64,000 nucleotides of DNA from Clostridium pasteurianum BC1 (GCF_000389635.1 NC_021182.1:2542001-2606000), one strand, 5' to 3'. Positions 43,445 to 54,358 are shown, numbered from the stretch's first letter. Notes: generated from the letters alone by a model not told the origin. A program made the numbers and translations.

Positions 43445-43643
43445 CTTATAAACAGAGTTCTTGGCATCAGATGGAGTTTTGTTTATGACCTCTGATGCTT
43501 ACTAGCAGAGTTCTAAGTATCGGTATTTATGATACTTAGAACTCTTTGTCCTTTAGGGTAAATCGTTATCCGGGGAAGTATCCACTCTTTACTTTTACTT
43601 TGAAAGGAGATGGAAGTATTATATGGGATAGTCATCGGATAAA
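43445..43643 (-). repeat. dispersed hairpin-rich repeat R1, copy a
   Basis: Read on the minus strand it starts TCCGATGACTA, then has paired segments ending AAAGAGTGG, then ACCCTAAAGGACAAAGAGTTC, a GAGTTCTAAGTATC/GATACTTAGAACTC hairpin and a GCATCAGA/TCTGATGC-like hairpin. It matches copy c (59158-59346) over its full length in the opposite orientation. It contains no reading frame. Could be a MITE or a structured RNA. Confidence 0.75.
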
Positions 43644-43706
43644 TTTCTTCATTTTAAGTATAATATTTAAATTATTTGGCTATAAATTTTATTATCAGTA
43701 TTTAGG

Positions 43707-43840
43707 CATCTTCAAAAAATAATTAAGTCATTATGCTAGTCTATTGTAAGTCCTACTGCGTCAACAGAACCCTCTGATAGATCAACTATCAGAAGAACCT
43801 GTTTCCTTGTTGGATTGAAAATATACGTCGCATCTTTGCC
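43707..43840 (+). repeat. dispersed repeat R2, copy a
   Basis: Begins CATCTTCAAAAAATAA like 58597 and contains a CTGATAG/CTATCAG hairpin. It ends near TACGTCGCATCTTTGCC. It fills the rest of the 514-base gap between comM and yraN with R1 copy a. No gene is present. Confidence 0.5.
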
Positions 43841-43908
43841 TTGTTATTTATTTTTATATGCCTTATTGTTAATAAAACTAAAAAAAGATTCATTTATAGG
43901 AGATATAT

Positions 43909-44277
43909 ATGCAGCGATATAACAGGGAAATAGGAACTTATGGTGAGGATGTAGCAGCAGAATATTTGAAAAGTATAAATTATAGAATATTAAAGAGAAA
44001 TTATAGATGTAAAATAGGAGAAATAGATATAATTGCAAAGCATGAAAAATTTTTATGTTTTACTGAAGTAAAAACTAGGTATGAAACTAGCTATGGTTCA
44101 CCTAGTGAAGCTGTTAATAAGAAAAAGCAATTTAAAATATATAGAGTTGCTGAATTTTACATAATGAAAAATTCTATTTTAAATTTAAATTTTAGATTTG
44201 ATGTTGTAGAAGTGTTGCTAAATAGGAAGGATAATAATTTTTCTGTGAGACTAATAGAAAATGCCTTTCAAATTTAG
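43909..44277 (+). CDS. yraN: YraN/UPF0102 endonuclease-like protein
   Basis: A 122-residue protein with TAGGAGA before the ATG. It has the UPF0102 pattern: GTYGEDVAAEYLKSINYRIL, YRCKIGEIDIIAKHEKF, then TEVKTRYETSYGSPSEAV, with E, D and EVK positions of a restriction-endonuclease-like fold. Function is not settled. It is normally next to comM and dprA. Confidence 0.9.
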   Translation: MQRYNREIGTYGEDVAAEYLKSINYRILKRNYRCKIGEIDIIAKHEKFLCFTEVKTRYETSYGSPSEAVNKKKQFKIYRVAEFYIMKNSILNLNFRFDVVEVLLNRKDNNFSVRLIENAFQI

Positions 44278-44486
44278 GTGATTTATTAAATTTAGCAAGT
44301 ATTTTTTATTTAAAAGGGATCACTAATATTTTTCTAGGTGTAAGTTTTTAAAGCTTTTATAAATAGAATTTAATTAACATATTTAAAATTATGTTAATTA
44401 AAAAAATGTAAAGCAAAGGATAGAAAAATTTAAATTTCATAATATAAAAACAATTACATAAAAATTAAAATGCAAAGGAGTTTTAT

Positions 44487-45557
44487 ATGAATGACTATGA
44501 TTTATGGTTTACTTTGCTTAATATTAGCAATAAAAGAAAAATAAATTTAATAAAAAGATTTAAAACTACTGAAGAAATATGGTATCATACTGTAAATGAA
44601 TATAATTCTAGTTTAAACAAATTTATCATAGAACCCAAGTGGGAAAAAGGTAAAATTGAGCTTGTTAAAAATTTAATTTTCCAAAATGACATAAAAATGG
44701 TTACATTTATAGAAGATGATTATCCGGAAATATTAAAGCAATACGATGATTCGCCTTTTGCGCTTTTTTACAAAGGAGATATAAAAAAATTAAACAGTTC
44801 CATAAATATTTCCATAGTAGGATCTAGGATATGTTCCACCTATGGAATAAATGTAACTAAAGTAATAGTAAAAGAACTTACAGGCAATAATATAAATGTA
44901 ATTAGTGGTTTAGCTATGGGAATAGATTATTATGCTCATTTATATTCTGTTGAAAACAATATATTTACCTGTGCTGTACTTGGATGTGGAATAGATATTA
45001 TATACCCAAAGTCAAATAAAAAATTATACGATAGTATATTAAAAAAAGGTGGTTGTATAATTTCTCAATTTGTACCCGGTACGCAGCCAATTAGTTATAA
45101 TTTTCCCATTAGAAATCGTATTATTAGTGGACTTAGTAAAATCACAATAGTAATAGAGGCAAACTTAAAAAGTGGATCTTTAATTACTGCCAGCGCTGCT
45201 TTAGATCAAGGTAAAGATGTGATGGCAGTACCGGGTTCGATTTTTTCTAAAAATAGTTTAGGAGCTAATAAATTAATTAAGGATGGGGCATTTCCCTTGA
45301 CTTCTGTAGAAGATATATTTAATTTATTGTCTATAAATTATAGTAAAAAAGTTAATACTAATCAAAAAACTATGAATAATTTAGAAAAAAAAATTTATAA
45401 TGTAATTAGTGATGTGCCAGTACATATAGATGATATCATAAAGCTAACTAATATTGACATATCACAAATTTATGAGTTATTATTTGAAATGCAACTAAAA
45501 GATGAAATTATGTGTTTAAGTGGTAATTATTATGTTAAATTTAACAATAAAATTTAA
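44487..45557 (+). CDS. dprA: DNA processing protein DprA
   Basis: A 356-residue protein with AAAGGAG before the ATG. It has the Rossmann-like DprA core: SIVGSRICSTYG near residue 108, VISGLAMGIDYYAH, CAVLGCGIDIIYPKSNK, then NFPIRNRIISGLS and VIEANLKSGSLITA. A C-terminal winged-helix region follows. DprA loads RecA on incoming single-stranded DNA in transformation. With comM split by the phage, competence may still be affected. Confidence 0.95.
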   Translation: MNDYDLWFTLLNISNKRKINLIKRFKTTEEIWYHTVNEYNSSLNKFIIEPKWEKGKIELVKNLIFQNDIKMVTFIEDDYPEILKQYDDSPFALFYKGDIKKLNSSINISIVGSRICSTYGINVTKVIVKELTGNNINVISGLAMGIDYYAHLYSVENNIFTCAVLGCGIDIIYPKSNKKLYDSILKKGGCIISQFVPGTQPISYNFPIRNRIISGLSKITIVIEANLKSGSLITASAALDQGKDVMAVPGSIFSKNSLGANKLIKDGAFPLTSVEDIFNLLSINYSKKVNTNQKTMNNLEKKIYNVISDVPVHIDDIIKLTNIDISQIYELLFEMQLKDEIMCLSGNYYVKFNNKI

Positions 45558-45611
45558 ATCATGAAATAATAACTTTAAATTATACAAAGACAGAATTTTG
45601 GAGGGGATAAG

Positions 45612-47696
45612 ATGGGACAAAATTTAGTTATTGTAGAATCACCAGCTAAGGCAAAAACTATAGGTAAGTATTTAGGAAATAATTTTGTTGTAGAAGCATC
45701 AATGGGGCATGTTAGAGATTTACCAAAAAGTACTTTAGGTGTTGATGTAGAGGACAATTACAATCCTAGGTATATAACAATAAGAGGAAAAGGTGAACTT
45801 TTAGATAAACTTAGAAAAAGGGCAAAAAAGAGCGATAAAATATTTCTGGCTACTGACCCTGATAGAGAGGGAGAAGCCATATCTTGGCATTTGGCAAAAG
45901 TTTTAAAAATAGATGAAGATAAAAAATGTAGAATAGTCTTTAATGAAATTACTAAAAATGCTATAAAGTCTGCAATAAAAAAACCGAGAAGGGTAGACTT
46001 AAATCTTGTGGATGCACAGCAAGCACGTAGAGTACTGGATCGATTAGTAGGTTATAAGATTAGTCCTATACTTTGGCGAAAGGTAAAGTGGGGGTTAAGT
46101 GCTGGAAGAGTTCAATCTGTGGCATTAAAAATGATCTGTGATCGTGAAAAGGCCATAAATGATTTTAAACCTGAAGAATACTGGTCCATAGAGTGCTTAT
46201 TAAGCAAAAATGAAAAGTATAAACCTTTCTTGGTAAAACTTCATTCAGCAAATAATAAAAAGATTTCTATAGGAACTAAAGAAGTAGCAGATAATATTAT
46301 TAAAGAATTGGAAAAAGAAAAATTTATAGTTGATAATATTAAAAAATCTACTAAGAATAAAAATCCACTGGCACCATTTACTACAAGTACATTACAGCAG
46401 GATGCATATAAGAGATTAAATTTCTCAACTAAAAGAACTATGTCCATAGCTCAAATTTTATACGAAGGGATTGAAATAAAGGGCCATGGAACTGTTGGTT
46501 TAATTACTTACATGAGAACAGATTCTGTGAGAATATCTGAAGAGGCGCAAAATAATGCCAAAGAATATATTAAGTCTATTTTTGGAGAAGAATTTGTGCC
46601 TAAAACTACTAGAATTTTTAAGGGGAAAAAAAATATACAGGATGCCCATGAAGCAATAAGACCTACATATATAAATATTACCCCAGAAGAGGCCAGGTCA
46701 AGTCTTAAAGATGATCAGTTTAAATTGTACAGCTTAATTTGGAACAGATTTATGGCAAGTCAAATGGCATCCTGCATTGTGGATACAGTTACTTTAATCA
46801 TAAAAAACGGAATATATTCCTTTAGAGCCACAGGTTCAAGTATTAAATTTCCTGGATTTATGAAAGTTTACAATTATACTTCTGATGAAGATGATGATGA
46901 TATTAAGCTTCCAGCATTAAATGCAAATGATATATTATATAAAAAAGAAATTAAAGGAAATCAACATTTTACTCAACCACCGGCAAAATTTTCTGAGGCC
47001 TCTTTAGTAAAAACTCTTGAAGAAAATGGTATTGGTAGACCAAGTACCTATGCTCCAATTATTTCTACACTTCTTGACAGAAAATACATTGAAAGAGAGA
47101 AGAAGACATTAAATCCAACAGAACTTGGAAATATAGTAAATAATATTGTCAGTGAATACTTTAAAGAGATTATTGATATTGAGTTTACTGCTGAAATGGA
47201 ACACAAATTGGATAATGTAGAAGAAGGTAAAGAAAATTGGAATAATGTAGTAGACCAATTTTATAAGCCTTTGGAAGTTTCCATAGATATTGCAGAAAAA
47301 GAAGTATCAAAAATTACTATTGAAGACGAAGTTACAGATATCAAATGTGATAAGTGTGGCAAATTTATGGTCATTAAGCATGGACGCTTTGGAGATTTTT
47401 TAGCATGCCCAGGGTATCCTGAATGTAAAAATACAAAACCAATAGTGCAGGAACTTGATGTAGCTTGTCCAAAGTGTGGTGGAAAAATATTAGTAAGAAA
47501 AAGTAAAAAGGGAAGAAAATTTTTTGGATGCAGTAATTATCCTGATTGTGATTTTGTCAGTTGGTTTGAACCAACTAATGAGAAATGTAATAAATGTGGT
47601 TCCTACATGGTAAAAAAATATAACAAAACAAAGGGAAATTATCTTGAGTGCTCAAATCAAGAATGCAAAAATAAAAAATTTAATGAAACAACTTAA
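45612..47696 (+). CDS. topA: DNA topoisomerase I
   Basis: A 694-residue protein with TGGAGGGG before the ATG. It has the Toprim motif VIVESPAKAKTIGKYLG and ATDPDREGEAISWH, the catalytic Tyr in TYMRTDSVR near residue 300, and SLVKTLEENGIGRPSTYAP. Three C-terminal zinc ribbons follow (CDKCGKFM...CPGYPEC, CPKCGGKI...CSNYPDC, CNKCGSYM...CSNQEC). It relaxes negative supercoils. Standard position before codY. Confidence 0.97.
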   Translation: MGQNLVIVESPAKAKTIGKYLGNNFVVEASMGHVRDLPKSTLGVDVEDNYNPRYITIRGKGELLDKLRKRAKKSDKIFLATDPDREGEAISWHLAKVLKIDEDKKCRIVFNEITKNAIKSAIKKPRRVDLNLVDAQQARRVLDRLVGYKISPILWRKVKWGLSAGRVQSVALKMICDREKAINDFKPEEYWSIECLLSKNEKYKPFLVKLHSANNKKISIGTKEVADNIIKELEKEKFIVDNIKKSTKNKNPLAPFTTSTLQQDAYKRLNFSTKRTMSIAQILYEGIEIKGHGTVGLITYMRTDSVRISEEAQNNAKEYIKSIFGEEFVPKTTRIFKGKKNIQDAHEAIRPTYINITPEEARSSLKDDQFKLYSLIWNRFMASQMASCIVDTVTLIIKNGIYSFRATGSSIKFPGFMKVYNYTSDEDDDDIKLPALNANDILYKKEIKGNQHFTQPPAKFSEASLVKTLEENGIGRPSTYAPIISTLLDRKYIEREKKTLNPTELGNIVNNIVSEYFKEIIDIEFTAEMEHKLDNVEEGKENWNNVVDQFYKPLEVSIDIAEKEVSKITIEDEVTDIKCDKCGKFMVIKHGRFGDFLACPGYPECKNTKPIVQELDVACPKCGGKILVRKSKKGRKFFGCSNYPDCDFVSWFEPTNEKCNKCGSYMVKKYNKTKGNYLECSNQECKNKKFNETT

Positions 47697-47950
47697 TTTG
47701 AATTCTGTATATACAATTTCATTAAATAAAATTAATTAGTAGTGCAGTGATACTATGTTAAGTATTGTCGAATATAATAAACTTTCAGTTGAAAAATAAA
47801 AAACACTATGATATTATAACAAGAGGGGTTGTTTAACAATTCGGAATATTAAAAATTATTCTGAAATTTTATACAGATTTCCCAACATTAATTATATGGA
47901 TATAAAATTGATATTCATATAAACATAGTTGAAAGTAGGGGGAACACCAT

Positions 47951-48727
47951 ATGTCTACACTATTAAATAAAACAAGAATGCTTAATAAGATACTGCAAAA
48001 ATCAGGTACTGAACCAGTTGTATTTAATGATATATGTGAAATTCTAAGTGAAGTATTAGCATCTAACGTGTATATAATAAGTAGAAAAGGAAAAATATTA
48101 GGATATAATTTATCAAGTGGTTTTCAATGCAAGGTATTGAAAAATGATGTTATTGACAATATGAAATTTGCTGATTTATATAATAATAAACTTATGAATG
48201 TTCATGAAACTGAAGCAAATATACCTATTGATGGTAAATGTACTTTTAATGAAAATGATCTCTGTGGTTTAAATAATAAAATCACAACCATTGTACCTAT
48301 TATTGGAAATAGAGAAAGACTAGGTACATTAGTTCTGGCTAAGTTTGAAAATCAATTTGATGATGATGATATAGTTTTAGCTGAATACAGTTCTACTATA
48401 GTGGGTCTTGAGATATTGAGGTCTAAACATGATGAAATTGAATATGAAGCTAGAAAGAAAGCTGTAGTTCAATTAGCTATTGGAACTCTATCTTATTCTG
48501 AATTGGAAGCAGTGGAACATATTTTTAATGAATTAGAAGGAACTGAAGGTCTTCTGGTTGCTTCTAAAATTGCGGACAAGGTTGGAATAACTAGAAGTGT
48601 CATTGTCAATGCTTTAAGAAAATTTGAAAGTGCTGGTGTTATTGAATCAAGATCCCTTGGTATGAAAGGTACACATATTAAAATATTAAATGATAAATTA
48701 TTAGATGAATTGAAAAAAATAAAATAA
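47951..48727 (+). CDS. codY: global regulator CodY
   Basis: A 258-residue protein with GTAGGGGG before the ATG. A GAF-type ligand domain (residues ~1-155) binds branched-chain amino acids. The C-terminal winged HTH contains [20 protein letters not shown] and [19 protein letters not shown], which is very characteristic. CodY represses stationary-phase, sporulation and competence-related genes in Firmicutes. Confidence 0.97.
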   Translation: MSTLLNKTRMLNKILQKSGTEPVVFNDICEILSEVLASNVYIISRKGKILGYNLSSGFQCKVLKNDVIDNMKFADLYNNKLMNVHETEANIPIDGKCTFNENDLCGLNNKITTIVPIIGNRERLGTLVLAKFENQFDDDDIVLAEYSSTIVGLEILRSKHDEIEYEARKKAVVQLAIGTLSYSELEAVEHIFNELEGTEGLLVASKIADKVGITRSVIVNALRKFESAGVIESRSLGMKGTHIKILNDKLLDELKKIK

Positions 48728-48760
48728 ATGGGATGATTTCAATCATCTCATTTATTTTTT
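48725..48760 (+). terminator. codY terminator
   Basis: AAATGGGATGAT / ATCATCTCATTT stem around TTCA, followed by ATTTTTT. Confidence 0.85.
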
Positions 48761-48770
48761 ATAAAAAATG

Positions 48771-48799
48771 TTGAATATAGAAATACTATGTGTTATACT
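48771..48799 (+). promoter_or_regulatory. rpsB-tsf promoter
   Basis: TTGAAT (48771) and TATACT (48794) with exactly 17 bases between, about 100 bases before rpsB. Confidence 0.7.
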
Positions 48800-48830
48800 A
48801 CAAAAGGAAAAAATACACACATCATCTAAT

Positions 48831-48861
48831 TTGCAAGCTGGTGCCCTCGGGTAACTTGCAG
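48831..48861 (+). promoter_or_regulatory. rpsB leader hairpin
   Basis: TGCAAG (48832) pairs with CTTGCA (48855) around GCC/GG elements in the 5' untranslated leader, 40 bases before the rpsB start. It may be a ribosomal-protein autoregulation site; not proven. Confidence 0.4.
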
Positions 48862-48900
48862 ACATGAAGGTGATGGAGGTAAAAACTAGGAGGTAGAATT

Positions 48901-49602
48901 ATGTCTGTTATATCAATGAAACAATTATTAGAAGCTGGTGTTCACTTTGGACATCAAACAAGAAGATGGAACCCTAAAATGGCTCCATATATTTTCACAG
49001 AAAGAAATGGTATATATATCATTGATCTTCAAAAAACAGTTAAAAAAGTTGATGAGTCTTATAATTTTATAAAAAGCGTTTCTGAGGAAGGAAAAGATGT
49101 ATTATTTGTAGGTACAAAAAAACAGGCTCAGGAAGCAATTCAAGAAGAATCTGTAAGATGCGGTATGCACTTTGTAAATAACAGATGGTTAGGCGGTATG
49201 TTAACTAACTTTAAGACAATCAAAACAAGAATAAATAGACTTGAAGAAATTCAAAAAATGGAAGAAGATGGAGTTTTTGAAGTCTTACCCAAAAAAGAAG
49301 TTATTAATTTGAAAAATGAAGAAGAGAAGCTAGTTAAAAATCTTGGTGGTATTAGAAGTATGGTCCAAGATAGAGTAGGAGCTTTATTTATAGTAGATCC
49401 AAGAAAAGAAAAAAATGCTATTTCAGAAGCTAAAATTCTAGGAATACCAGTTGTAGCTATAGTTGATACAAACTGTGATCCAGATGAAGTTGATTATGTA
49501 ATACCTGGTAATGATGATGCTATCAGAGCAGTTAAATTAATAACAGCTAAGATTGCTGATGCGGTTATAGAAGGAAGACAGGGAGAACAATTAGCTGAAT
49601 AG
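48901..49602 (+). CDS. rpsB: 30S ribosomal protein S2
   Basis: A 233-residue protein with TAGGAGG before the [40 protein letters not shown]-like strands, [15 protein letters not shown] and [20 protein letters not shown] are all diagnostic. Translated with tsf. A GAAGAAGT/ACTTCTTC hairpin at 49617-49642 lies between the two genes and may reduce readthrough. Confidence 0.98.
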   Translation: MSVISMKQLLEAGVHFGHQTRRWNPKMAPYIFTERNGIYIIDLQKTVKKVDESYNFIKSVSEEGKDVLFVGTKKQAQEAIQEESVRCGMHFVNNRWLGGMLTNFKTIKTRINRLEEIQKMEEDGVFEVLPKKEVINLKNEEEKLVKNLGGIRSMVQDRVGALFIVDPRKEKNAISEAKILGIPVVAIVDTNCDPDEVDYVIPGNDDAIRAVKLITAKIADAVIEGRQGEQLAE

Positions 49603-49677
49603 TTTTATGTTTTTATAAATGAAGAAGTTTACTTCTTCATTTACTTATAATGAATGAAGATGATCGGAGGAATAAAA

Positions 49678-50601
49678 ATGATTTCTGCAAGTTTAGTTAA
49701 AGAATTAAGAGATAGAACAGGTGCTGCAATGATGGCTTGTAAAAAGGCATTAACAGAAGCAAATGGTGATATTGATAAAGCTATTGAGATATTAAGGGAA
49801 AAAGGCTTAGCTGCAGCTGCTAAGAAAGCAGGAAGAGTTGCTGCTGAAGGATTAATCGTTACATATTTAAGTGAAGACAAAAAATCAGGTGCAATAGTTG
49901 AAGTAAATTGTGAAACTGACTTTGTTTCAGCTAATGAAGAATTTGTAGTATTAGCAAATAATGCTGCTAAAATGGCAGCAACAACGGAAGCAGCTAATGT
50001 AGAAGAATTATTAGATGAAAAATATATAGTGGATAATACTACCACACTTAAAGATACACTTACAGCATTAATAGCTAAGCTAGGCGAAAATATGAATGTA
50101 AGAAGATTTGTTAAGTATAATGCAGCAAAGGGTGTAGTTCAAAGTTATATCCATGGCGGTGGAAGAATCGGAGTATTAGTTGAACTTTCCTGTGAAAAAG
50201 AGAGTGAAGTACTTTTTGATTTATCAAAGGATATATGTATGCAAATCGCAGCAGCTAATCCACTTTTCCTAAATGAAGATCAAGTAGATACTAAAGCCTT
50301 GAATAGTGAGAGAGAAATTTACAGAACTCAAGCTTTAAATGAGGGAAAACCTGAAAAAATCGTTGATAAAATGGTTGAAGGTAGAATAAAAAAATATCTT
50401 AAAGAAGTTTGTCTTGTTGACCAAGTTTGGGTTAAAGACTCAGATTTAACAATTTCAAAGCTTCTTGCAGCAAAATCTAAAGAAGTTGGTGCTCCTATAA
50501 CTATATCAGCTTTTACAAGATTTGAAAGAGGCGAAGGTATTGAGAAAATAGAGGAAAATTTTGCTGAAGAAGTTCAAAGACAAATGCAGCAGGGTAAATA
50601 A
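49678..50601 (+). CDS. tsf: elongation factor Ts
   Basis: A 307-residue protein; ATG 49678 follows CGGAGG, and upstream in-frame starts are less likely. It starts [20 protein letters not shown] with [19 protein letters not shown], then [15 protein letters not shown] and a second core half. It recycles EF-Tu nucleotide. Confidence 0.98.
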   Translation: MISASLVKELRDRTGAAMMACKKALTEANGDIDKAIEILREKGLAAAAKKAGRVAAEGLIVTYLSEDKKSGAIVEVNCETDFVSANEEFVVLANNAAKMAATTEAANVEELLDEKYIVDNTTTLKDTLTALIAKLGENMNVRRFVKYNAAKGVVQSYIHGGGRIGVLVELSCEKESEVLFDLSKDICMQIAAANPLFLNEDQVDTKALNSEREIYRTQALNEGKPEKIVDKMVEGRIKKYLKEVCLVDQVWVKDSDLTISKLLAAKSKEVGAPITISAFTRFERGEGIEKIEENFAEEVQRQMQQGK

Positions 50602-50634
50602 AAAAGAGAACACTGCGTGTTCTCTTTTTTTAAA
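50600..50634 (+). terminator. tsf terminator
   Basis: AAAAGAGAACAC / GTGTTCTCTTTTTTT stem, immediately after tsf. The following ~200 bases before pyrH hold no recognised element. Confidence 0.85.
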
Positions 50635-50838
50635 GGAATTAGTTTTATCTTAAAACAAGATTTATTGATAAGTACACCTTTTAAGATTTATATAGAATTT
50701 TTAACGTCATTAAAAATTAGAAGGAATTATCTAATAACTTTCCGTTGTTATTATCAAGAGAAAGCTCTACAGCGGTTAGTGATGAGATAAATAAAAGTTT
50801 GATACTAGTAATAGCAATTTGGGGGGGTATAGTATAAA

Positions 50839-51549
50839 ATGGAATCTATAAAATATAAAAGAATAATGTTGAAAATATCTGGTGAAGCCTTAGCAGGAGA
50901 AAATGGATACGGTATAGATTTTCAAGTAGCAAAAAGAATCGCTGAAGAAATTAAAGAAATTGTACAAATGGGTATAGAAGTTGGTGCTGTAGTTGGTGGT
51001 GGAAATATATGGCGTGGAAGACAAGGTGAAGGTATGGATAGAACCACTGCAGACTATATGGGAATGCTTGCAACTTGTATAAATGCCATGGCACTTCAGG
51101 ATTCTTTAGAAAGTATTGGTGTATATACAAGAGTCCAGACTGCTATAGAAATGAAACAAATTGCGGAGCCATTTATAAGAAGAAGAGCTATGAGACATCT
51201 AGAAAAGGGTAGAGTAGTCATTTTTGGTGCAGGCACAGGAAATCCATATTTTTCTACAGATACTACAGCTGCTTTAAGAGCGGCTGAAATAGAAGCTGAT
51301 CTTATATTATTAGCTAAAAAAGTTGATGGAGTTTATGATAAGGATCCTAAAAAATATAGTGATGCTATTAAATTTGATAATGTTACTTATATGGATGTAT
51401 TAGAAAAGGGATTACAGGTTATGGATTCTACTGCAACTTCTTTGTGTATGGATAATAATATTCCAATTTTAGTTTTTGGCTTAGATACTCCAGGAAATAT
51501 AAAAAGAGCCCTTTCCGGTGAGAAAATTGGTACTTTAGTAACTAAATAA
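50839..51549 (+). CDS. pyrH: UMP kinase
   Basis: A 236-residue amino acid kinase-fold protein with GGGGGGG upstream. [35 protein letters not shown] and [20 protein letters not shown] are conserved. It makes UDP from UMP in pyrimidine synthesis. It is followed by frr at 17 bases. Confidence 0.97.
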   Translation: MESIKYKRIMLKISGEALAGENGYGIDFQVAKRIAEEIKEIVQMGIEVGAVVGGGNIWRGRQGEGMDRTTADYMGMLATCINAMALQDSLESIGVYTRVQTAIEMKQIAEPFIRRRAMRHLEKGRVVIFGAGTGNPYFSTDTTAALRAAEIEADLILLAKKVDGVYDKDPKKYSDAIKFDNVTYMDVLEKGLQVMDSTATSLCMDNNIPILVFGLDTPGNIKRALSGEKIGTLVTK

Positions 51550-51566
51550 TAAAAGGAGAACTTTAT

Positions 51567-52124
51567 ATGCTAAAAGATATTATTAATACTGCTGAAGAAA
51601 AAATGAATAAAACTATTTCTGTTTTAAAAAAGGAACTTGCGTCCATGAAAGCTGGTAAAGCAAATCCTGCTATGCTTGACAGAATAGAGGTTGAATATTA
51701 TGGAAGTTCAACAGCTTTAAATCAACTTGCAAATGTATCTGCTCCAGAACCTAGAATTTTACTTATTCAACCTTATGATAGGTCTGCAATAAAGGCTATT
51801 GAAAAAGCAATACTTGTATCAAACTTAGGATTAAATCCATCAAATGATGGAGCGGTAATTAGACTTATGATACCAGAACTTACAGAAGAAACAAGAAAGG
51901 ATATTGTAAAGTCTGTAAAAAAGCTTGGGGAAGATGGAAAAGTTGCTATTAGAGCTGTAAGAAGAGATGCTAATGATAAAATTAAAGCTTTAAAGAAAGA
52001 TAATACTATAACCGAAGACGAAGTAAAAAAATGTGAAGATGATGTACAAAAGAAAACTGACGTATATATTAAGGACATAGATAAAATAATAGAGAACAAA
52101 GAAAAAGATTTAATGTCTATATAA
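51567..52124 (+). CDS. frr: ribosome recycling factor
   Basis: A 185-residue protein with AAAGGAG before the ATG. ELASMKAGKANPAMLDRIEV, YYGSSTALNQLANVS and IRAVRRDANDKIKALKKD are diagnostic. It splits post-termination ribosomes with EF-G. A terminator follows. Confidence 0.97.
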   Translation: MLKDIINTAEEKMNKTISVLKKELASMKAGKANPAMLDRIEVEYYGSSTALNQLANVSAPEPRILLIQPYDRSAIKAIEKAILVSNLGLNPSNDGAVIRLMIPELTEETRKDIVKSVKKLGEDGKVAIRAVRRDANDKIKALKKDNTITEDEVKKCEDDVQKKTDVYIKDIDKIIENKEKDLMSI

Positions 52125-52138
52125 TATTTATAATTATG

Positions 52139-52162
52139 AACCTGCGAACTCGCAGGTTTTAT
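52139..52162 (+). terminator. frr terminator
   Basis: AACCTGCGA/TCGCAGGTT stem with a short loop, then TTATT. Confidence 0.75.
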
Positions 52163-52245
52163 TACTAAAACAACATATTTTTACGTACAATTTATCTTAT
52201 TAAGATTTATTGATAATATAAAATTTAGGGGGATTAAGTAATTTT

Positions 52246-53034
52246 ATGTGGAAATTTTTAGGATTTAAAAATGGGGATAATTATATTAAAAATGATGAAA
52301 AAAAACAGTATGAATTAAATTACGATAACATTCCAAGACATATTGCCATAATTATGGATGGCAATGGAAGATGGGCTAAAGAAAAGAATCTTCCAAGAAG
52401 TATTGGGCATACGGTTGCAGTAGAAAATCTTAATAAGATTATAAAAGAAACTAGTGATCTTGGCGTTAAATATTTAACTTTATATGCTTTCTCTACAGAA
52501 AATTGGAATAGACCTGCTGAAGAAGTAAATACATTAATGAAACTTTTAGCTGAATATTTAAAAAAACAATTAAATGAACTTCATAAAAATAATGTAATAG
52601 TAAAAACCATTGGTGATATATCAAGGCTTCCAGATATTTGTATACAGGTATTAGAAAAATCAATGGAAAAGACAAAAAATAATACTGGTATGCTTTTGAA
52701 TCTGGCTTTAAATTATGGCGGTAGAGATGAGATACTGTATGCGATAAAAAACATATTTAATGATTATGTTGAAGGAATTATTTCTAAGGAAGATATTAAT
52801 AATATAAATGTAGAGATCTTTAATAAATACTTATATACAAAAAACATTCCAGATCCAGATCTTATAATAAGAACCAGTGGCGAACAGCGATTAAGTAATT
52901 TTTTACTTTGGCAGTGTGCTTATTCGGAATTTTGGTATACTGATGTAAAATGGCCTGATTTCAGCAAGGAGAATCTTCATGAAGCAATAAAAGATTATCA
53001 GCTTAGGAATAGAAGATTTGGAGGAATAAAGTAG
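52246..53034 (+). CDS. uppS: isoprenyl transferase (undecaprenyl diphosphate synthase)
   Basis: A 262-residue protein; ATG 52246 follows a GGGGG run (TTAGGGGGATTAAG). The conserved block HIAIIMDGNGRWAKEKNLPR begins near residue 32; later LTLYAFSTENWNRP and LIIRTSGEQRLSNFLLWQCA bind substrate and Mg. It makes the C55 lipid carrier for cell wall synthesis. Confidence 0.96.
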   Translation: MWKFLGFKNGDNYIKNDEKKQYELNYDNIPRHIAIIMDGNGRWAKEKNLPRSIGHTVAVENLNKIIKETSDLGVKYLTLYAFSTENWNRPAEEVNTLMKLLAEYLKKQLNELHKNNVIVKTIGDISRLPDICIQVLEKSMEKTKNNTGMLLNLALNYGGRDEILYAIKNIFNDYVEGIISKEDINNINVEIFNKYLYTKNIPDPDLIIRTSGEQRLSNFLLWQCAYSEFWYTDVKWPDFSKENLHEAIKDYQLRNRRFGGIK

Positions 53035-53044
53035 AGGTGAAATT

Positions 53045-53884
53045 ATGAATAAAAGATATTTAGGAGCATTAATTTTAGCACCACTTATAATATTTTTATT
53101 TTTAGGTGGAATTTATTTGAAAATTTTAATGCTTATTTTATCACTGCTGGCTATGCAGGAATTTTATAAAATAGTAAGAGAAAAAAATATTAATACTATA
53201 AATATATTGGGATATTTGCTATGTATTATATATTATATTCTTGTGAGTAATAATTTGGAGCTTAAATACATAATGTTACTATTAACCTTGAGTCTAATTA
53301 TTATGTTTTGTATACCTGTGTTTAATACAAAATACAATTTTATAGATATTTCTATAACCATGCTAGGTTTTCTATATATTTCTGTATTCTTTAGCTTTAT
53401 AGTACTTATAAATATTAAGACTTTTAATTTTAATGGTGATAATATACTTGTTGGAAAATACTTAGTATGGTTGGTACCATTATCTTCCTGGATCTGTGAT
53501 ACCACTGCATATTATGGTGGAAGATATTTAGGGAAAAATAAATTATGCCCTAAGGTAAGTCCTAAAAAAACAGTAGAAGGTTCAATAACTGGTTTGTTAG
53601 GAAGCATTTTATCCTGTACTATATTTGGCGTACTCATAAATAGATATGTTGCTGGAATGAATCTAATAAATATTAATATATACAATTATGCCTTTATTGG
53701 ACTTCTATGCGGAATATTTTCACAATTTGGAGATTTAACAGCTTCCTCTATTAAAAGGTATGTAGGTGTTAAAGATTTTAGTCAATTGATACCAGGCCAT
53801 GGCGGTATATTGGATAGATTCGATAGTATATTATTTTCTGCTGCTATAGTATATTATTATGTAAGTTTTATTTTAAATATATAA
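53045..53884 (+). CDS. cdsA: phosphatidate cytidylyltransferase
   Basis: A 279-residue multi-helix membrane protein with GAGGTG before the ATG. The CDP-diglyceride synthase signature is visible: CDTTAYYGGRYLGKNKLCPK, then VSPKKTVEGSITGLL, then GDLTASSIKRYVGVKDFSQL and PGHGGILDRFDSI. It makes CDP-diacylglycerol. Confidence 0.96.
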   Translation: MNKRYLGALILAPLIIFLFLGGIYLKILMLILSLLAMQEFYKIVREKNINTINILGYLLCIIYYILVSNNLELKYIMLLLTLSLIIMFCIPVFNTKYNFIDISITMLGFLYISVFFSFIVLINIKTFNFNGDNILVGKYLVWLVPLSSWICDTTAYYGGRYLGKNKLCPKVSPKKTVEGSITGLLGSILSCTIFGVLINRYVAGMNLININIYNYAFIGLLCGIFSQFGDLTASSIKRYVGVKDFSQLIPGHGGILDRFDSILFSAAIVYYYVSFILNI

Positions 53885-53956
53885 ATTACAAATAAAATTA
53901 TAATATATTCAATTAATAATTTATTGCAACATTATATATAATAATTAATTACATAT

Positions 53957-54082
53957 ATATCCGATGACTATCATATCTAATACTCCTATGGCGCTCTGTG
54001 AAAGTGATGGGAGTAAAGAGTGGCTATATGCTCATGGACAATGATTTATAAGTATTATGGATACAGATACTTATAAATTTTT
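53957..54082 (+). repeat. dispersed repeat R1, copy b (partial)
   Basis: Starts TCCGATGACTATC and keeps the AATACTCC/GGGAGTAAAGAGTGGCTA block, then a GGACAATGA stretch and a TAAGTAT/ATACTTA hairpin. The GCATCAGA hairpin of copies a and c is missing. It lies in the 474-base gap before the permease; the rest of that gap has no gene. Confidence 0.6.
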
Positions 54083-54358
54083 TATTTACAAGAGGTAGAG
54101 ATTTATTCTTTATCTCTTTTTTGTTAATTATTTTAAAAGATTTTAGTTATATATGTATTCATTTAAATATAATATTATATAATATATAAGACATATTTAA
54201 ATAAGTTAAATATTCTGCAGTGGTTCTGCTTTATATCATATTAAGTTAGTAGGATTCATTTATAATATGAATATTTTTGTAGAAACTACTTTCCAATGTG
54301 ATGCAGAATACTGGGACATGTTTTCTTAATTCTATAGGTTTAGCAATAATGTGGAGAT

